A DNA stretch of 58,583 bases from Desulfobacterales bacterium RIFOXYA12_FULL_46_15 (GCA_001799395.1 MGTJ01000037.1:1-58583); one strand, 5' to 3'. Counted from the stretch's first letter, positions 26,568 to 36,500 are shown. The notes: generated by a model from the letters alone, not told the origin. Numbers and translations: made by a program.

Positions 26568-26597
26568 CCCGGACTTCGCAAGATTAAAGAAGCCGGG
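26568..26597. promoter_or_regulatory. Inverted repeat in the divergent region between the ABC operon and the cheD-like gene
   Basis: A 10-position stem, CCCGGACTTC against GAAGCCGGG (one mismatch) with an 11-nt spacer, lies in the 215-nt gap. A shorter palindrome (TCCTGA..TCAGGA) follows at about 26602-26617. It could be an operator or a leader hairpin of the minus-strand operon. No T run follows, so it is not an obvious terminator. Confidence 0.3.
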
Positions 26598-26698
26598 GGC
26601 TTCCTGAGATTTCAGGACTTAATGAATCCGACTTGATATGGCAGCCTGAATAAGATAAAACAGGCACATATAAAAAATTAAAAAAATGGAAGATTGAA

Positions 26699-27208
26699 AT
26701 GAATCAGGATAGCCGGCCGGTCGTTCAGGATTATTTTTTAAAACCGGGTTTTATTTATCTGCCTGACAGGCCCACAACGATTTCAACCGTACTGGGGTCA
26801 TCCGTGGCAGTGAGCCTGTATGACAAATCCCTTAAGACCGGGGGGATGAATCATTTTCTGTTTCCTTTTGTCTGCGGAAGGGAAAAAACAACCGCCCTCT
26901 ACGGCAATGTCGCTGTCCTGACCCTGATCCGGATGATGGCCGATAATGGCTCAAAGCTTTCAGACCTGGAGGCACAGATTTTTGGCGGTGCGTTTAATAA
27001 AGAATATTCAAAAAGAAATATTGGTAAAGATAATTTCAAATCCGCCAGGCATATTTTATCCGATAAAAAAATTAAAATTGTTTCAGAAGATGTGGGCGGC
27101 GAGCTGGGCCGGAAAATTATATTTAATACGGCAAATTATGAAATCGGGATATTGAAGGTGGGTCACTTGAGAGAATCGGACTGGTATCCATATTCAAATG
27201 ACCGGTGA
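26699..27208 (+). CDS. CheD-like chemoreceptor deamidase homologue lacking the catalytic cysteine
   Basis: This 169-residue protein aligns by eye with CheD, the chemoreceptor glutamine deamidase. It has YFLKPGFIYLPDRPTTISTVLGSSVAVSLYD, GGMNHFLFP, YGNVAVLTLI and LEAQIFGGAF. In active CheD the LGSC motif supplies the Cys nucleophile; here it reads LGSS, with TCC at the Cys codon, one base change from TGC. The catalytic His (GMNHF) and the Thr before the motif are kept. It is either inactive and used for protein binding, or uses Ser. It is divergent from the ABC/CheY-fusion/Hpt operon. No cheC, cheA, cheW or mcp gene is near. Confidence 0.85.
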   Translation: MNQDSRPVVQDYFLKPGFIYLPDRPTTISTVLGSSVAVSLYDKSLKTGGMNHFLFPFVCGREKTTALYGNVAVLTLIRMMADNGSKLSDLEAQIFGGAFNKEYSKRNIGKDNFKSARHILSDKKIKIVSEDVGGELGRKIIFNTANYEIGILKVGHLRESDWYPYSNDR

Positions 27209-27279
27209 TCCGGGTTTTATTTTTTCCTTTGTCCGGTTTTTGATGATGATTGAATTAAAAAATAAGAAGGCTATAGGCC

Positions 27280-27753
27280 ATGGGTGTTGAAATAGAAAGA
27301 AAATTTCTTTTAAAAGGGGACAGGTGGCGGTCACTCGGGCACCCTGTCCGGTATTGCCAGGGGTATCTGAACCGGTCAAAGGAAAGGACTGTCCGGGTCC
27401 GTATGGAAGGTGAAAAAGGATATCTGGCCATCAAGGGCATCAGCAGGGGGGTAAAAAGGATTGAATATGAATATGAGATCCCGGAAGCTGACTGCCGGGC
27501 CATGCTCAACGGCCTTGTTGAAAAACCCGTCATTGAAAAGAACAGGACCAGGATCGAATACAAAGGGATGGTGTTTGAAATTGATGAGTTTTTCGGAGAA
27601 AACCAGGGATTGATCATTGCTGAAGTGGAGCTTGAGTCTGAAGATCAGACAATCGAACTGCCGGACTGGATAGGCAGAGAAGTCACCCATGATCCCAGGT
27701 ATTATAATTCCAACCTGGTTCTTTACCCTTATACAAAATGGTCACAAAAATAA
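27280..27753 (+). CDS. CYTH-domain protein (triphosphatase / class IV adenylate cyclase-like)
   Basis: This 157-residue protein is one CYTH domain. It has the N-terminal EIERKFLL motif, the basic pair in TVRVRMEGEKGYLAIK, the acidic IEYEYEIPEADCR strand and EIDEFFGENQGLIIAEVELESED. CYTH proteins hydrolyse inorganic triphosphate or make cAMP. Most bacterial single-domain members of this length are triphosphatases. It follows the CheD-like gene by 71 nt on the same strand. Confidence 0.88.
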   Translation: MGVEIERKFLLKGDRWRSLGHPVRYCQGYLNRSKERTVRVRMEGEKGYLAIKGISRGVKRIEYEYEIPEADCRAMLNGLVEKPVIEKNRTRIEYKGMVFEIDEFFGENQGLIIAEVELESEDQTIELPDWIGREVTHDPRYYNSNLVLYPYTKWSQK

Positions 27754-27786
27754 TATAAAGGCTATCCTGCCGGTCTTAGCCCCTGT

Positions 27787-29487
27787 TTAAAGCCGGCCTT
27801 TCCGGATAATCGCGATCAGAAGCCAGACCCCGAGGAATGCTGCGGCAACAAAGCCTGCGATCCCGATCACCGATACCCCGAAAAGGATGGGCGGGACATT
27901 GGAATTGATGACAATGGCAGAGCCAAGAATCAGGGCTGCAATAATGATTGAAAAAGAAATCCGGTTGCTGGTCTGGTCCTGATTGTTCAGCAGTTTATCA
28001 AGATTATCGATTTTAATGCTGAAGGAAAGCTTTCCTGATTTTGTAAGACGCATGATCTCAACCGTATCTCCGGGGAGATTTTGAAGCAGCCGGTAAGATT
28101 CCCTTGCAAGATCCATGACGTCTTCTGCAATTTTTGAAGGTTTGAATTTTCTGTATTTTGCAGCCGTCACATAGGGGACGGCATGTGAAATCATGTCAAA
28201 CCCGGGGTCAAGAAGTCTGGCAACGCCTTCAATGGAAATAAAGGCTTTCATCATCAAAAAGAAATCCGGCGGGATTCTGAGCTTGTGAGACGCGCACAGC
28301 TCAAGGAAGTGGTCCAGCATTTTGGCGGTTTTTATATCTTTTAATGCCTTTGACAGGTACAGGGATACAAAAAGGGATATATCTTTTTCAAGCCGTAACA
28401 GATCCGGCCGGATTTCATATTCCGTGAGTTCACACAGGAGCCTGGCCGTAAGTTTGTTGTTATTGACGGCAATACTGTGGATGAGATCCACAAAAATTTC
28501 CCGGGTGGTTTTGTCCACAAATCCGGTCATGCCGAAATCCACAGGACAGATCCGGTTTTTCTCCAGGACAAAGATATTGCCCGGATGAGGATCGGCGTGA
28601 AAAAATCCGTGTTCAAACACCTGTTTCATGATGAAATCGGCGCCTCTCCGGGTAATCAGTTTCCTGTCAAGCCCGGCAGCATCTATGGCGGTTAAATCAT
28701 CGGCTTTGATACCGTTAATATATTCCATGGTTAAGACCCGCTCACCGGATTCCGGGGTAAAGACTTTTGGGATATGGATGGTCCGGTCATCTTTAAACTG
28801 TTCGGCCATCCTCTCCATATTGGAAGCTTCAATGGAATAATCCAGTTCTTTTTCCAGGGTTTTTGCAAATTCTTCCACGATCCGGACCGGGTTGAAGACC
28901 GCCACCTCTTCAATATTGTTCTCCACGATGGAAGCTAAGTGATGAATGATTTCAAGATCAATTTCAATGGTCTTTTTTATCCCGGGCCGCTGGATTTTGA
29001 CGGCTACCGGGTCGTTATGATTGATCCTTGCCCGGTGAACCTGGCCGATGGAAGCGCTGGCAAAAGGCTTTTCTTCCATAGAGGTGAAAACCTGATCCCA
29101 GGGCAGCCCGAATTGTGATGCAATAATGGTTTTGACATGTTCAAAATCAAAGGGGGGGACATGGTCCTGGAGTTTTGCAAACTCGTTGAGGAGATCCACC
29201 GGGATCAGGTCGGGCCGGGAAGACAGAACCTGGCCCATCTTGATAAAGGTGGGGCCGAGTTCTTCCAGCGCCATTCTGATCCTCTGGCTTTTGGACAGCT
29301 TTTCAACCTTTTCATGCCGCGTGACAAAAGGGGTGAGCTGAAGACCTGATTCAATATACCGGTCAATATGCATGGCATGGATAATATTTTCAAATCCGTA
29401 TTTCAGGATGACGCCGAGGATCTGCTGGTACCTCAGCAGATGACGGTACCGTTTGCTTACCCGGCCAATGGTTTTAATGCTCAGCAT
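27787..29487 (-). CDS. UbiB/ABC1 (AarF) family atypical kinase
   Basis: The 566-residue protein belongs to the UbiB/ADCK family of protein-kinase-like ATPases linked to isoprenoid quinone biosynthesis. The conserved KxGQ-type segment is FIKMGQVLSSRPDLIP. The Ala-rich nucleotide loop is ASASIGQVHRARI with Lys in VAVKIQRPG, and the catalytic segments are HADPHPGNIFVLE and DFGMTG. Two hydrophobic helices close the C-terminus. Sulfate reducers use menaquinone, so a role in menaquinone metabolism is inferred. It is followed upstream by a small phasin-like gene. Confidence 0.9.
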   Translation of the reverse strand: MLSIKTIGRVSKRYRHLLRYQQILGVILKYGFENIIHAMHIDRYIESGLQLTPFVTRHEKVEKLSKSQRIRMALEELGPTFIKMGQVLSSRPDLIPVDLLNEFAKLQDHVPPFDFEHVKTIIASQFGLPWDQVFTSMEEKPFASASIGQVHRARINHNDPVAVKIQRPGIKKTIEIDLEIIHHLASIVENNIEEVAVFNPVRIVEEFAKTLEKELDYSIEASNMERMAEQFKDDRTIHIPKVFTPESGERVLTMEYINGIKADDLTAIDAAGLDRKLITRRGADFIMKQVFEHGFFHADPHPGNIFVLEKNRICPVDFGMTGFVDKTTREIFVDLIHSIAVNNNKLTARLLCELTEYEIRPDLLRLEKDISLFVSLYLSKALKDIKTAKMLDHFLELCASHKLRIPPDFFLMMKAFISIEGVARLLDPGFDMISHAVPYVTAAKYRKFKPSKIAEDVMDLARESYRLLQNLPGDTVEIMRLTKSGKLSFSIKIDNLDKLLNNQDQTSNRISFSIIIAALILGSAIVINSNVPPILFGVSVIGIAGFVAAAFLGVWLLIAIIRKGRL

Positions 29488-29504
29488 AACCGGTCATCAG
29501 ATGT

Positions 29505-29804
29505 TTATTCATCGGTCAGCTTTTTGGTCAGCGCATCAATCCGGTCATTAAGGGCTTTGATATCGGATTTGGAGGGAAGATCCAGTTTTGTCAGGATTTT
29601 TTCAATAGCAGCCTCCACTTTTTTATCAAACCCTTCCCTGGCCTCTTCATATTTTCCTTCGCATTCTTTGAGAAAATCCCTGGCTTCATCCTGGCTCATC
29701 CTGGATTTTTCGGCAAATTCCTTTGCCAGGTCCGTCAGTTCGCTTTTTGATCTCAAGGCCAGGCCCACACCGGTCAACAGGGTTTTTTTAAGATATTCAA
29801 ACAT
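29505..29804 (-). CDS. Phasin-like / coiled-coil small protein
   Basis: This 99-residue helical protein resembles the poly-hydroxyalkanoate granule-associated (phasin-like) family often found beside ubiB-family genes. An amphipathic N-terminus (MFEYLKKTLLTGVGLAL) is followed by heptad-rich helices and a C-terminal coiled coil (IKALNDRIDALTKKL). No catalytic motif is seen. It may be a membrane- or lipid-surface-binding partner of the UbiB protein. Confidence 0.7.
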   Translation of the reverse strand: MFEYLKKTLLTGVGLALRSKSELTDLAKEFAEKSRMSQDEARDFLKECEGKYEEAREGFDKKVEAAIEKILTKLDLPSKSDIKALNDRIDALTKKLTDE

Positions 29805-29815
29805 GGTTCCTCCGT

Positions 29816-31663
29816 TTATTTTGATCCGAATGAGACATCCAGGATATCTTCCACACTGGTATCCCCTTCAAGGATGGCATCCATTTTACCATAAGTGGAA
29901 GGCAAAAGGGTATGGATAAAAAATCCGGCAGATTCAATCTGCCCTGCATAGAACGCGGCGTTTTTATTATTTTCAGCAGCCTTGCGGACAGCATCTTTGT
30001 TAAGGCTTCCCGCTTTTTCAAAAAGCCTGGGTGCGGCAATGGACGCCCGCCACAGGTGCATCCAGGCAAAGGTGACGTCTCCTGTGACTTCAAGAAAAGG
30101 ATGGGCAAAGGCATAAGCATTTAATACCTTTTCCGATCTTGCCCGCCGGCCGATTTCCTTTGCCAGTGCTTCAAACCTTGATACGGCATGGGTCACTTTT
30201 TCAACCAGTCTCTGGATCCCGTCGATTTTTTTTGCCTCTTCAATGGTTTTTTTCATCTGGTCAAGAAAATAATTAAAACTTTCCCCCTTGTTCATGGACA
30301 GTTTCCTGCCCAGGAGATCCATGGCCTGGATGCCGTTGGTGCCCTCATAGATCATGAATATCCGTGAATCCCGCATAAGCTGTTCCACCGGGAATTCGCT
30401 GATATAACCGTAACCGCCGTAAACCTGAACGCCATGGGAACAGACTTCAAGGGCCTTGTCTGTTACATATCCCTTGACAATGGGGGTCAGGACTTCGATC
30501 AATGCGGCAGTATCGGCTTTCAGCTTTGCATCCTCAGTTACGTGGACAATGTCGGAACATTTACCGTAATAATAAATCAAAGACCGCATGCCTTCGGTAT
30601 AAACTTTCATGTTCAGAAGCTGGCGCTTGACATCAGGATGCCGGATGATGGCCACATCCTCTGCCCCCGGGTCTTTACCTGCCAGCAGATGCCTTCCCTG
30701 GACCCTGTTCCTTGCATATTCAAGGGCATACATATAAGAAGCCGATGCCACGGCAAATCCCTGCATGCCCACAAAGGCGCGGGCTTCATTCATCATCTGA
30801 AACATTTCCGGCATCCCCTTGTTTTCTTCCCCGAGAAGGGTGCCGATGCAATCCCCTTTTTCCCCAAGGGAAAGGGAGGCCGTGGCATTGCCGTGAATAC
30901 CCATTTTATGTTCAAGCCCGGTGCAGACCACATGGTTGAATTCACCCAGAGAGCCGTCATCATTGACATGGTATTTGGGGACTATGAAGAGGGAGATGCC
31001 TTTGGTTCCGGCCGGCGCTCCTTCTATCCGGGCCAGGACCGGGTGGATGATATTGTCGCAGAGATCATGTTCCCCGGCTGAAATAAAAATTTTTGAACCC
31101 TTGATGGAATAGGTGCCGTCCTCCCTTTTGACAGCAGAAGTGGTGAGCGCACCGACATCTGATCCGGCCTCGGGTTCTGTCAGAAGCATGGTTCCGCCCC
31201 ATGTGCCTGCAAACATTTTTTTCATATACCGTTTTTTCTGATCTTTGGTTCCAAAGGCTTCCACGAGTTTTGCAGCTCCATGGGTCATGCCGTAATAAAG
31301 CATAAAGGCGGAGTTGGCACCGATCATATATTCAAGGGCCGCGCACCCGACAAGCCTCGGCATGCCCTGGCCGCCGACGGCCGGGTCATCACACATGGCC
31401 AGCCATTCCCCTTCGCAGAATAATTTCCATGCCCGCTGAAAGGATTCAGGAACCGTCACCTTTCCGTTTTCAAGGATACATCCTTTTTCATCCCCGTCCT
31501 TGAATGTGGGAAGAATTTCCTTGATGGCCAGGTTTCTTGCTTCAGTAACAATGAGATCAATGGTTTTTTTGTTGAATTCATCAAAGGATTCATGCCCGGC
31601 CATTTTGATCTGTTCATGAAGAACAAAGTCCACATCCCGTCTGTCAGCGATTAATTGTACCAT
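29816..31663 (-). CDS. Acyl-CoA dehydrogenase, long form with C-terminal domain
   Basis: The 615-residue FAD-dependent acyl-CoA dehydrogenase belongs to the longer class (DmdC/AcdA-like). Family signatures are LLTEPEAGSDVGALTTSAV near residue 160, KIFISAGEHD and GYGYISEFPVEQLMRDSRIFMIYEGTNGIQAMDLLGRK. A further domain of about 130 residues is present at the C-terminus. In complete-oxidising sulfate reducers such enzymes act in beta-oxidation or related aliphatic/aromatic acid oxidation. The substrate cannot be told. Electrons would pass to ETF, not encoded here. Confidence 0.92.
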   Translation of the reverse strand: MVQLIADRRDVDFVLHEQIKMAGHESFDEFNKKTIDLIVTEARNLAIKEILPTFKDGDEKGCILENGKVTVPESFQRAWKLFCEGEWLAMCDDPAVGGQGMPRLVGCAALEYMIGANSAFMLYYGMTHGAAKLVEAFGTKDQKKRYMKKMFAGTWGGTMLLTEPEAGSDVGALTTSAVKREDGTYSIKGSKIFISAGEHDLCDNIIHPVLARIEGAPAGTKGISLFIVPKYHVNDDGSLGEFNHVVCTGLEHKMGIHGNATASLSLGEKGDCIGTLLGEENKGMPEMFQMMNEARAFVGMQGFAVASASYMYALEYARNRVQGRHLLAGKDPGAEDVAIIRHPDVKRQLLNMKVYTEGMRSLIYYYGKCSDIVHVTEDAKLKADTAALIEVLTPIVKGYVTDKALEVCSHGVQVYGGYGYISEFPVEQLMRDSRIFMIYEGTNGIQAMDLLGRKLSMNKGESFNYFLDQMKKTIEEAKKIDGIQRLVEKVTHAVSRFEALAKEIGRRARSEKVLNAYAFAHPFLEVTGDVTFAWMHLWRASIAAPRLFEKAGSLNKDAVRKAAENNKNAAFYAGQIESAGFFIHTLLPSTYGKMDAILEGDTSVEDILDVSFGSK

Positions 31664-31873
31664 CTATACCATCCTCTTTTTTTATATTTTTTATAAATTA
31701 TATTTTGAATTACCCCTTCATTTCCTATGCAAAATAAACAATGTTGTCAACGGGCGGAAGTGAAAAAAGTTTGGTTATTTTTAACCGGTTTTATAATTGA
31801 TTAACAAAGCGGTCTGTATATTATGGGCATTGCCAAAAATTCCAGGGGATGCAGAAAATTTCCCTTATCAATT

Positions 31874-31897
31874 GACCGGATCATATGACCGGATCAT
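31874..31897. repeat. Short direct repeat GACCGGATCAT (two copies)
   Basis: Two copies of GACCGGATCAT, 2 nt apart, overlap the stop codon of the following minus-strand kinase. The rest of the 230-nt gap between the acyl-CoA dehydrogenase and kinase genes is A/T-rich with no gene seen. Confidence 0.6.
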
Positions 31898-34404
31898 GAT
31901 TTTTTAGGAGGGCTGCCGTGCTGCTGCGGGTTCACCCCGTCTAATACGGACCGGACGGCCAAGAGCATTGTTTCAACCGGAACCGGTTTAAATAAAAGAG
32001 CATTGATTCCCAACAATCCGGCTATTTGTTCATCCATGCGTTCACTGTATCCGGTGCAGAGGATAATCGGGATGTCCGGCCGGATAGAGCGGATTTTTTG
32101 AGCAAGAACATCACCGGTTATTTCCGGCATGGTGACGTCTGAAATGACCAGGTCGTATCTTTTGCCGTGAACCTTAAAATGTTCCAGGGCCGCAGAGCTT
32201 TTGGAAAAAATGGTCACACGGTATCCATAACTTTCCAGGGAAATCTGTTCCATTTCCGCCAGGAGGATTTCATCATCCACCAGGAGAATGGTTTCATGAC
32301 CGGTATGCTTTTTTATTACGCCGGCCATAGTTTTTTTTACTTTTGAATCATTTTTACAGACAGGCAGGAATACCTCAAAAAGAGATCCTTCTCCCGGGGT
32401 GGAAGATATCTTTAAGAATCCGTTCAGGGATTTGACAATGCCGTGAACCATGGAGAGCCCCATCCCGGTTCCTTTTCCAGGGGGCTTTGTTGTAAAAAAA
32501 GGTTCCAGGATATTATCCAGGATTTTCTTTTCCATGCCGTGTCCTGTGTCCTTGACGGAAATAAGGATGAATTGGCCTTTTGAAATGCCCTCAGGTAAAA
32601 CAATATCTGCTGTATCCAGGTAAACATCCTCCAGTTTCAGACTTAATATTCCCCCTTTTTCAGCCATGGCATCCCTGGCATTGGTGCAAAGATTCATGAA
32701 TATCTGGTGGAGGCCGGTGGGGTCTGCCATGATTTTACTGTCGGAATCAAAGGATGTTTCAATCTTTATATAAGATGGCAAGGATGCTTTTAAAAGCTGA
32801 AGAATTTCTTTTGCCACCAGGCTGACCTTTACAGGGAAAGGGTCTCCCGTGCCGGACCGGCTGAATGTAAGGATCTGCCGGACCAGGTCTTTTGCCCTCA
32901 CGGATGCGGCGATCACACGATCCATTTTCTGCCTGACAGGATCTGGCAGGTTGAATTTATTCAGATCTTCCATAACCAGTTCCGAGTACCCCATTATCCC
33001 GGCCAGGATATTGTTGAAATCATGGGCGATTCCGCCGGCAAGGGTTCCGATGGCCTCCATTTTCTGGGATTGGCGCAATTGATCCTCCATCTCTAAATCA
33101 TGGGTGATATCCCTTGCAATGCCGATCATGGTATTATCGTTCAGGAGTACCGTGCTGAGTCTGGCCATGCGGCAGGTCTGATCCGGCCTGCAAAATGTCA
33201 TAAGGCCGATCTCCCTTGCCCTGTCGGATGTATCCGGAACCAGGAATTTTTCCTCTTCACCTTTTGGTATGACATCCCGGGTGGTGATCTGTTTTAATTC
33301 TTCAATGCTTCTGCCGGTCAGTTCTGCGGCAGCGGTGTTGGCATCGATAAACCGGCCGCTGTCTTTTTCAACAATGAAAATGGCATCATTGGTCTTTTCA
33401 AACAGGGTCCTGTATTGTTTTTCGCTCTTTTGGACGGTTTCAAATGCTTTTACCGCTCTCAGGGTCTCACAACTATAGGAGGCGAGGATGGCTCCAATTT
33501 CCTTATCCTGTTCCACAAAGGGCGGTTCGGCTTTGCTGTGCAAGGTCAGGACACCGACGGTTTGGCCGGTGCCGTCCGGGATGGGAAAGGCAAGGATGGA
33601 ACCGTCTGTGTATCCTTCCCAGCCGCTGGGTTCCGGACTACCGGCAGAGGTGACGTCCTCAATCAGCAGGGGGCGGCCGCTTTTTATCACTTTGTTCAAA
33701 ACCGATTGGGGTGCCAGTGGAAAGGGCAGAAATTCAGGGGCATGCCCGGGATCAAGACAATGCATCAATCTCAGGCCTTTTTCTTCTGCCATATAACAAC
33801 TGCCTCCTGTGGCAGCCATATGGGCGGCAAACTCATCCAGTATCCTGGAACTGAACCGGCTCAGTCCGACACAGCCGGAAAGCCCCCGGGTGGTTTCAAC
33901 AACTTTTCGAAGCCTGGTATTGATATTGCTGAGATGGGTATTGGCGATTTCAAGGGCCAGGGTCCGTTCGGCAACCATTTTTTCAAGATGGTCCTGGTAG
34001 TCACGATTCTCTCTTATCAGCCGTGCTTTTTCCAGGGCCTTATCCACGGCATGAGCCAGTATGGAAAGATCCAGGATCGGTTTTTCCAGATAATCCCAGG
34101 CCCCCTGGCGCAGTGCTTCTACCACATCCCCGATCCGGTTGACCCCGGAAATAACAATCATGGGTGTGTCCGGAGCAATTTTTGTACCCTGTTTTAAAAC
34201 TTCAAGACCGTCCATTCCGGGCATGCGAAGATCCAGGAGAACAACATCGACCCGTTCTTTTGCAAGAACGGCAAGCCCTGTCCGTCCGTTTTCCGCAGTC
34301 AGCACGTTAAATTCCCGGTCTTCGAGAAAGTCGGTAAAACTCTGACGGATATTTTGCTCATCATCAACTACCAGGATTTTCAAAGTTTCAGTGCCGGGGC
34401 TCAT
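31894..34404 (-). CDS. Hybrid sensor kinase REC-GAF-PAS-HisKA-HATPase-REC
   Basis: This is an 836-residue cytoplasmic hybrid kinase. An N-terminal receiver (Asp58 in VVLLDLRMPGMDG) is followed by a coiled coil (about 130-165), a GAF-like domain (170-320), a PAS domain (335-440), a HisKA box with His near 461 (GTLAGGIAHDFNNILAG), an ATPase domain (DTGHGMEKKILDNILEPFFTTK) and a C-terminal receiver (DLVISDVTMPEITGD). Its start overlaps the upstream membrane kinase by 4 nt. The two probably form one relay in which the membrane kinase feeds this protein's N-terminal receiver. No DNA-binding output is encoded nearby. Confidence 0.92.
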   Translation of the reverse strand: MSPGTETLKILVVDDEQNIRQSFTDFLEDREFNVLTAENGRTGLAVLAKERVDVVLLDLRMPGMDGLEVLKQGTKIAPDTPMIVISGVNRIGDVVEALRQGAWDYLEKPILDLSILAHAVDKALEKARLIRENRDYQDHLEKMVAERTLALEIANTHLSNINTRLRKVVETTRGLSGCVGLSRFSSRILDEFAAHMAATGGSCYMAEEKGLRLMHCLDPGHAPEFLPFPLAPQSVLNKVIKSGRPLLIEDVTSAGSPEPSGWEGYTDGSILAFPIPDGTGQTVGVLTLHSKAEPPFVEQDKEIGAILASYSCETLRAVKAFETVQKSEKQYRTLFEKTNDAIFIVEKDSGRFIDANTAAAELTGRSIEELKQITTRDVIPKGEEEKFLVPDTSDRAREIGLMTFCRPDQTCRMARLSTVLLNDNTMIGIARDITHDLEMEDQLRQSQKMEAIGTLAGGIAHDFNNILAGIMGYSELVMEDLNKFNLPDPVRQKMDRVIAASVRAKDLVRQILTFSRSGTGDPFPVKVSLVAKEILQLLKASLPSYIKIETSFDSDSKIMADPTGLHQIFMNLCTNARDAMAEKGGILSLKLEDVYLDTADIVLPEGISKGQFILISVKDTGHGMEKKILDNILEPFFTTKPPGKGTGMGLSMVHGIVKSLNGFLKISSTPGEGSLFEVFLPVCKNDSKVKKTMAGVIKKHTGHETILLVDDEILLAEMEQISLESYGYRVTIFSKSSAALEHFKVHGKRYDLVISDVTMPEITGDVLAQKIRSIRPDIPIILCTGYSERMDEQIAGLLGINALLFKPVPVETMLLAVRSVLDGVNPQQHGSPPKKS

Positions 34405-36317
34405 ATTTTCTTCCCCCCCGGCTTAAACGGCAGCCGGATAATGAATGTTGCCCCTTTGCCGGGGCAGGATATCAGATCCATGGTACCGCCGTGGTTCTCT
34501 GTAATGATAAAATAGGATACGGACAGACCGAGCCCTGTGCCGATACCCGGCGGCTTGGTGGTAAAAAAAGGCTCAAACGCCCGCTTCCGGACTGTTTCCT
34601 CCATGCCCGGGCCATTGTCCTGTATTTCGATTTTCAGCATACCGGTCCCGGTTTCAGAGGAGAGTCTCAGGATAAAGCACGGGGGCTCATGATTTTCGTT
34701 TTTGTCTGAAATATCCTGCATGGCCTGGGCCCCGTTACGCAGGATATTCAGCAACACCTGCTGGATCTTGGACCCTTCGCAAGGCACCATGGGAAGATGG
34801 TCCTCATATTCTTTTATAATTTTTATGGTTTTGAAATCATACTGCTTTTTAAGGTCATAATCAGTGGCAGCAATTTCAATTATCTGGTCCATCAAGCGTA
34901 CAGGGTCATGTGAAGAGGCTCCGGTCTCGCCTTTTCTTGCAAAACTGAGCATATTGTCCACGATATGGGCAATCCGTCTTCCGGATTCATTGATGGTCTC
35001 GATCATGCGCAGAATCCCTCTTTTTTCCATATAGGTGCGGATGCCGTCGAGGGGTATACCGGTCTCTTCCGCAGCTCGCTGGTTGGCCGGCATTTTCAGA
35101 TCCGTCAGCCGGGTTTTCATCACATTGGCGGTCTGGATCATCCCGGCCAGGGGGTTGTTGATTTCATGGGCCATGCCTGCGGCCAGTCCGCCGACTGACA
35201 GCATTTTTTCCGACTGCACCATCATTTCTTCCAGCCGTACCTGCTCCGTCACATCATCGATCCGGATCACGGCCCCGTCCACCCCGTTGGCAACAAGGGG
35301 GTAAATTGTGATATCCTCATAGCCGTCACTTCCTTCAGTGTGCAGCAATCTTTTTTTATCCTGCCGGACCTGTCTCGTTTCCATTGCTTTACGGACCTGT
35401 TCCATTTCTTTTTCCATACGGGGGAAGACATTGCAAAGGAGTTGCCCGGCAGCCTCTTCAGGAGAAAAACCGGTAATCTTCCGTGCCCCGCTGTTCCACT
35501 GTGTGACCCTGCCGGCTGTATCCACACCGATCAGGGCGGACGGCATCGAATTGATAATATTGGATAAATAATTCTGCAAATGGCGGAGTTCCTGTTCAGC
35601 CGCTTTTGAACCTTTCAATGCCATTGACAATTGTTTTTGGCTTTCGATGATCTCCAGTTGTTTTTCCTGGATGTTTTTTGCCATGGCATTCAGACCGAGA
35701 ACCAATTGATTTAAATCTTCATAGGGAATGTTTTCGATTTTTTCATCAAACCGGCTGTCTCCGAAACGATGAATCCCCTGGATGATCCGGTTGAGATGGA
35801 CATTCAGTATTCTTTTAAACACAGACTGCAGCAAGAGTACATAGACAATGAAGATCCCAAGGATCAACTGCAGAATAATGATCAGAGTCGTTTTCTGGGC
35901 AGACCGGATTTCAGAATCATTGATCATTAAAGTCACGGCCCCGAGAAGCATGCCTTTATACATGATTTTCCGTTCAACCGGGGGAACCATGGATTTTTTG
36001 TCCGTCATGCTGTTTACAAGGATTCCGGAAGCCGTAGAAACAAGACGGATGCCGTATAACCGGCCTGAGGCCAGGTAAATCATGGCATTGTTAACGGCGG
36101 CCTGATCATCCAGGTCATACAGGGGCTGGGTGAGTACACTGGCGATTTCATCTGCAGTCCGATGGGCTTGTTTACGCAATGAACCGAGCATGGAAAAAGT
36201 GGTGTACAGGTAAAAACCCGCCCCGACAATGAAGAGGGTGGCGATGGTAACACCCCAGACCCACAGGATCAGTTCTCTCACGGCAGTCTTTTTCTTCAGC
36301 AAGGATAAAAAGTTCAT
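34401..36317 (-). CDS. Membrane-bound sensor histidine kinase with PAS domain
   Basis: The 638-residue kinase has a membrane helix at about 20-42 and a second around 145-165, with a short periplasmic sensor loop between. A HAMP-like and coiled linker follows, then a PAS domain (SNIINSMPSALIGVDTAGRVTQWN near 255), HisKA with His near 382 (AAGMAHEINNPLAGMIQ), and HATPase (EIQDNGPGMEE, FEPFFTTKPPGIGTGLGL). It overlaps the downstream hybrid kinase by 4 nt. Confidence 0.92.
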   Translation of the reverse strand: MNFLSLLKKKTAVRELILWVWGVTIATLFIVGAGFYLYTTFSMLGSLRKQAHRTADEIASVLTQPLYDLDDQAAVNNAMIYLASGRLYGIRLVSTASGILVNSMTDKKSMVPPVERKIMYKGMLLGAVTLMINDSEIRSAQKTTLIIILQLILGIFIVYVLLLQSVFKRILNVHLNRIIQGIHRFGDSRFDEKIENIPYEDLNQLVLGLNAMAKNIQEKQLEIIESQKQLSMALKGSKAAEQELRHLQNYLSNIINSMPSALIGVDTAGRVTQWNSGARKITGFSPEEAAGQLLCNVFPRMEKEMEQVRKAMETRQVRQDKKRLLHTEGSDGYEDITIYPLVANGVDGAVIRIDDVTEQVRLEEMMVQSEKMLSVGGLAAGMAHEINNPLAGMIQTANVMKTRLTDLKMPANQRAAEETGIPLDGIRTYMEKRGILRMIETINESGRRIAHIVDNMLSFARKGETGASSHDPVRLMDQIIEIAATDYDLKKQYDFKTIKIIKEYEDHLPMVPCEGSKIQQVLLNILRNGAQAMQDISDKNENHEPPCFILRLSSETGTGMLKIEIQDNGPGMEETVRKRAFEPFFTTKPPGIGTGLGLSVSYFIITENHGGTMDLISCPGKGATFIIRLPFKPGGKKI

Positions 36318-36500
36318 GGTTTATTTATATTGCCATAGTATCCGGTTTAATTCTCCGTTGTTTATGATTTTCCATTGATGCCGAATTGTAAAAACCGATG
36401 GTACTGAGTCTCTTTTTAGAAGCATGTGCCTGGTATTTCAAAATGATTTTGTTCAATATGTTCACCAATATGTTTAATACAGAAATGCATCCGGGATCAA

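Noticed and set aside
27757-27805. Possible terminator between the CYTH and UbiB genes
   Set aside because: Complementary GCCGG and AAAGG segments exist but the stem needs large bulges and there is no clean T run.
31774-31830. Possible sigma-54 promoter (TGGCA-like) in the gap before the kinase genes
   Set aside because: No TTGC at the required distance, and no downstream gene in the matching orientation.
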